DNA from: VAZQ01 sp963763365
Lineage (GTDB): Bacteria; Pseudomonadota; Alphaproteobacteria; Rhizobiales; Xanthobacteraceae
Direction: 5' to 3'
Assembly (NCBI GenBank): GCA_963763365.1
Contig: CAVXOE010000001.1
Location: 248,001-312,000, forward strand
DNA length: 64,000 nt
A model generated the notes under the pieces. It searched no databases. It worked only from the letters and a program-made list of their open reading frames with translations, and was not told where the DNA came from. Shown one piece after another: positions 61,380 through 64,000 of this stretch (position 1 is its first letter; each line of letters begins with the position of its first letter). The position numbers and the translations under genes are program-made.

Positions 61380-63086
61380 TTACAGCCCGAACACGAACAG
61401 CATCGTCGCGTTCGACAGCGTGCGCATCTCGGGCGAGCGCGCGAGCTTGGCGCGACCGACCACGCCGATACCCGACGCGATCGCGATATATTGCTTGCCG
61501 TTGACCGAGTAGGTCATCGGCGGCGCGACGAAGCCCGAGCCGACATTGATCTTCCACAGCTCTTCAAGCGTCTGGTCGTCGAACGCGATGATCGTGCCGT
61601 CGAGCAGCGCCGTGACGATGACACCACCCGCAGTCGCCAGCACGCCGGCGTGGTTGGCGTAGGGCAGTTCCTTGCGGGTCTTCAGTTCGCCCGAGGCCGG
61701 GTCGACCACCGCGAGCGAGCTGGTGATGCGCTCCTCGTTGACGTAGTTGCCGCCTCCGAACTTGCCCTTCACGTGCGCGGTCGGGTCGGGCGTGATGTTG
61801 GCGCAGCCTTCGTTGCCGGCAATGTAAAGAAGCTTGGTCTTTTGGCTGTAGGCCGGCGGCCAGAAGTTGGTGCCACCGTGCACGTCCGGACACGCACCCT
61901 TGAGCACGTCCGAACCGCCCTTCCACGGCAGCGCGAAGTTCTGCACGTCCTTGCCGGGATCGTAGTCGACCGGCTTGCCGGTCTTCGGATCGATGCCCTT
62001 GGTCCAGGTGACCTTGGCGGAATACTGCACGGCCTTCAGAAACTGACCGTTTTGACGATCGAGCGCGTAGTGGAAGCCGTTGCGGTTGGCATGCGCCAGG
62101 AGCTTGCGGTCTTCGCCGTTGACCTTGCCGTCGAGGATGATCTGCGAGCCGCTCGAGTCGTAGTCGCGGTTGTCGTTGGCGGTGTGCTGGAAATGCCATT
62201 GCATCTTGCCGGTCGCGGCATCGAATGCGATCGACGAGTTGGTGAACAGGTTGTCGCCCGGGCGATAAGCCGAGTCATAGCGCGGCGCAGGGTTGCCGGA
62301 GCCCCAATAGGTCAGGTTGGTGGCCGGGTCGTAGGAGCCGGTGACATAGAACGCGCCGCCGCCGGTCTCCCACGCGTTGACCTTGTCCTTCCAGGTCTCG
62401 CTGCCGGGCTCGCCGGGCGCCGGCACCGCGAAAGTCTTCCACTGCTGTTTGCCGGTCTTGGGATCGAGCGACACCACCCAGCAACGCACGCCGTTGTCGC
62501 CGCCGGACCCGCCGATGATAACGGAGTCCTTCAACGCAAGAGGGGCCGCGCTGATCTCCATGCCCTCCTGGTCGAGCAGATTGGTGTCCCAGACGATCTT
62601 GCCGGTCTCCTTGTCGGTCGCGATCACGCGCCCGTCGAGACCGGTGACCGAGATGACGAGGTTGTTCCAGAGCGCGACGCCGCGGTTGCGGTCCGGCTTC
62701 TTCTGGCCAGGGTCCATCTTCCAGAGGATGCGACCTTGCGTGCCGGACCGCACGTCGATCTTGTAGACCACGCCCCAGACGTCGGTCATGTACATGTAGC
62801 CGTCATCGACCAGCGGCGTCGCCTCGAGATACTCGTTGGGCGACGTGCCGCCGAGCGCCACCGCAAATGCGAGCTTGAGGTCCTTGACGTTCGACTTGTT
62901 GATCGTGTCCAGCGGCGAGAAGCGGTGCGAGCCGAAGTCGCGATGATTCATCAGCCAATTCTGCGGCTCGGGCTTGAGCAGGCGCTCGTAGGTCACGTCG
63001 GCCGCCAGCACGCCGGAGGTGCCCGCGAGGACCGATGCGCAGCCCATGAGCGCCGCGATCGCCGCAGAGTTCGTCTTCAAGCGCAT
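61380..63086 (-). CDS. PQQ-dependent alcohol dehydrogenase, lanthanide-type signature (first copy)
   Basis: A 568-residue paralogue of the downstream enzyme, with signal MRLKTNSAAIAALMGCASVL (cleaved after GVLA). Key positions parallel it: SGGDNGVRCW (Asp197 where Glu is usual), YWGSGNPAPRYDSAYRPGDN (Asn265), ANDNRDYDSSG (Asp308 base, Asp310 extra ligand). The vicinal Cys pair is again missing (DRNRGVALW). The two proteins share most of the sequence and both end ATMxFVFGL, so a tandem duplication is likely. GGGAGA precedes ATG 63086; longer frames upstream are not supported. Expected electron acceptor: a cytochrome c, perhaps the one encoded at 58.1-58.6 kb. Confidence 0.88.
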   Translation of the reverse strand: MRLKTNSAAIAALMGCASVLAGTSGVLAADVTYERLLKPEPQNWLMNHRDFGSHRFSPLDTINKSNVKDLKLAFAVALGGTSPNEYLEATPLVDDGYMYMTDVWGVVYKIDVRSGTQGRILWKMDPGQKKPDRNRGVALWNNLVISVTGLDGRVIATDKETGKIVWDTNLLDQEGMEISAAPLALKDSVIIGGSGGDNGVRCWVVSLDPKTGKQQWKTFAVPAPGEPGSETWKDKVNAWETGGGAFYVTGSYDPATNLTYWGSGNPAPRYDSAYRPGDNLFTNSSIAFDAATGKMQWHFQHTANDNRDYDSSGSQIILDGKVNGEDRKLLAHANRNGFHYALDRQNGQFLKAVQYSAKVTWTKGIDPKTGKPVDYDPGKDVQNFALPWKGGSDVLKGACPDVHGGTNFWPPAYSQKTKLLYIAGNEGCANITPDPTAHVKGKFGGGNYVNEERITSSLAVVDPASGELKTRKELPYANHAGVLATAGGVIVTALLDGTIIAFDDQTLEELWKINVGSGFVAPPMTYSVNGKQYIAIASGIGVVGRAKLARSPEMRTLSNATMLFVFGL

Positions 63087-63493
63087 GCGTTTTCTCCCAA
63101 GTGCGGAAATGTTGTGAAGACTTGTCAGCCGCACCGCGCACGAAACCGGCGGCGCGCCCCGTTGCCAAACGTTAGAGGGGATTTGCCTGATCTTCCAGTG
63201 GGTCCCGACGCCGCGCATGGCCGCTCGGCGGCACCCGCTTCGTCGCGGCGCGCACTTGCCGTGGGTGCCCGGAGCGGCTGCCGAGGCTGCAATTCCACGA
63301 TGCAATCGAGTTGAAATCCGCTAAGATTTCCCGTGGAGAACCAGAGAAGTGCCCCCGATGGTGGCGCCGGCCTCGGCAGGTCGACCGGCACGGTAAGCGG
63401 AAGGGCAACGCGAAGAGCAAGACCATCGAGCTTGGTGTGGCTGCGCCAAACGGCGCAGCACATCACGAGCGCCGGTGGATCAGTGGGAGGAAA
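63087..63493. other. 407-bp gap between the PQQ dehydrogenase and DUF2252 genes
   Basis: This divergent region should hold promoters for both neighbours. Frames reading through it on either strand have Arg/Pro-rich, non-protein-like translations. I see no repeat or operator I can name. Confidence 0.5.
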
Positions 63494-64000
63494 ATGATGG
63501 CGAAGACGCCGCAGAAGACATCGCAGAAGACATCACAGAAGACGATTACAGACACCACAGAAGACGATTACGGAATCGGCCAAGGCCTACGAGACCTGGC
63601 TTCGCGGGCAATTGGGTGACGAGGTCGTGGCCGGCGACCTGCGGACCAAACACCTCCGGATGGCGGAAGCCACCTTCCCGTTCCTGCGCGCAACCTATTG
63701 GCGCTGGGCGGAGACGATCCTCGACATCTGCCCGGAATTCAAAGGCGCATCGTCCGTGCTCGGGGTCGGCGACCTGCATCTGGAGAACTTTGGAACCTGG
63801 CGCGATGTCGATGGACGGCTGGTATGGGGCGTGAACGATTTCGACGAAGCCGCCGAAATGCCCTACCCACTCGACCTCGTACGGCTGGCGGCAAGTGCGC
63901 TGCTCGGCTGCCCGCACGTCGGCACCGCCAGAAGCATCGCCAACAACATGCTGCGCGGCTACCTGCGCGGTCTGGAGAACCCGCGGCCGATTACGCTCGA
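63494..64000 (+). pseudogene. DUF2252 family protein, frame broken by a 22-nt offset repeat and cut by the window end
   Basis: DUF2252 proteins have an aminoglycoside-phosphotransferase/kinase-like fold. The conserved part (KAYETWLRGQLGD, RMAEATFPFLRATYWRW, VGDLHLENFGTWRDVDGRLV and VNDFDEAAEMPYPLDLVRLA) reads from about 63560 in frame with no start codon before it. The only start, ATG at 63494/63497 behind GGGAGGAAA, opens MAKTPQKTSQKTSQKTIT in another frame and stops at 63619. CAGAAGACGATTAC occurs at 63536 and again at 63558; deleting 22 nt between the copies gives QKTITESAKAYETWL in one frame. The gene runs off the window. Confidence 0.75.
63500..63572. repeat. Slippage-prone CAGAAGAC repeat at the DUF2252 start
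   Basis: Two CAGAAGACATC-type 12-mers are followed by two copies of CAGAAGACGATTAC spaced by 22 nt. Because 22 is not a multiple of three, gain or loss of one unit switches the reading frame of the DUF2252 gene. Confidence 0.75.

Noticed and set aside
39215..63086. MoxR operon as maturation factor for the PQQ dehydrogenases in this window
   Set aside because: The loci are 20 kb apart with unrelated genes between, and MoxR/DUF58 operons are common without PQQ enzymes.

Overview
The window reads as chromosomal DNA of a high-GC alphaproteobacterium of the Hyphomicrobiales (Rhizobiales), most like the Bradyrhizobium/Xanthobacteraceae side. The inference rests on protein style, several Bug-type (TctC) periplasmic binding proteins, neighbourhoods common in that order (mutY / dciA-like / dsbA-like / smc; DUF1285 / NUDIX / DUF6111 / CCA transferase; moxR / DUF58 / DUF4159 / VWA), and many short palindromic intergenic repeats. 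No rRNA, tRNA, CRISPR, prophage or transposase gene was seen. Genes are densely packed and most are housekeeping or metabolic.

Layout. 0.1-2.7 kb: a minus-strand group of a Bug binding protein, a RidA-like enamine deaminase and an SMP-30/gluconolactonase-like protein. 2.8-9.2 kb: mutY (minus), then dciA-like, dsbA-like and smc (plus). 9.4-12.5 kb: a gamma-resorcylate-decarboxylase-type amidohydrolase, then lemA and an M48 membrane protease. 12.6-14.3 kb: a ParA-like ATPase and a second P-loop protein. 14.3-20.7 kb: apt, an FAD reductase, two binding proteins, mtnP and a UbiD decarboxylase. 20.8-23.5 kb: cytochrome bc1 (Rieske, cyt b, cyt c1). 24.2-29.6 kb: CmcJ-like oxidoreductase, trmL, hemF, a binding-protein-like cytosolic protein, an AAA ATPase and a DUF433 gene. 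29.6-33.3 kb: a ZnuD-like TonB receptor that continues into a second small outer-membrane barrel, preceded by a DUF2946 gene and a Zur-box-like palindrome. 33.3-40.2 kb: four-gene MoxR/VWA operon. 40.7-48.4 kb: kup, DUF1285, CoA pyrophosphatase, a tumE-tumA toxin-antitoxin pair, DUF6111, CCA transferase, DM13 and TauE/SafE genes. 48.4-58.7 kb: HdeA-like, GNAT, glutathionyl-hydroquinone reductase, methyltransferase/Bug/LysR cluster, hydrolase, TAXI protein, L,D-transpeptidase, pentapeptide repeats and cytochrome c. 58.7-64 kb: a secreted unknown, two tandem PQQ dehydrogenases with a lanthanide-type Asp-Tyr-Asp signature, and the start of a DUF2252 gene.

The most interesting local signals are: (1) the toxin-antitoxin pair lies between two copies of the last ~60 bp of the CoA pyrophosphatase gene, so a 936-bp unit appears to have entered at the 3' end of that gene and rebuilt it; (2) the TonB receptor/opacity-barrel fusion with DUF2946 under a likely Zur site; (3) the divergent tandem PQQ dehydrogenases, with Glu-to-Asp at a metal-ligand position and no vicinal cysteine pair; (4) a 22-nt offset repeat that breaks the DUF2252 gene.

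Caution: nine otherwise intact genes, including smc, have a frame break, most explained by a single extra base, and two of them fall in the identical 13-mer CCCGAACGAGGCG. Sequence error is the most economical explanation for most, so they should not be read as nine real pseudogenes.
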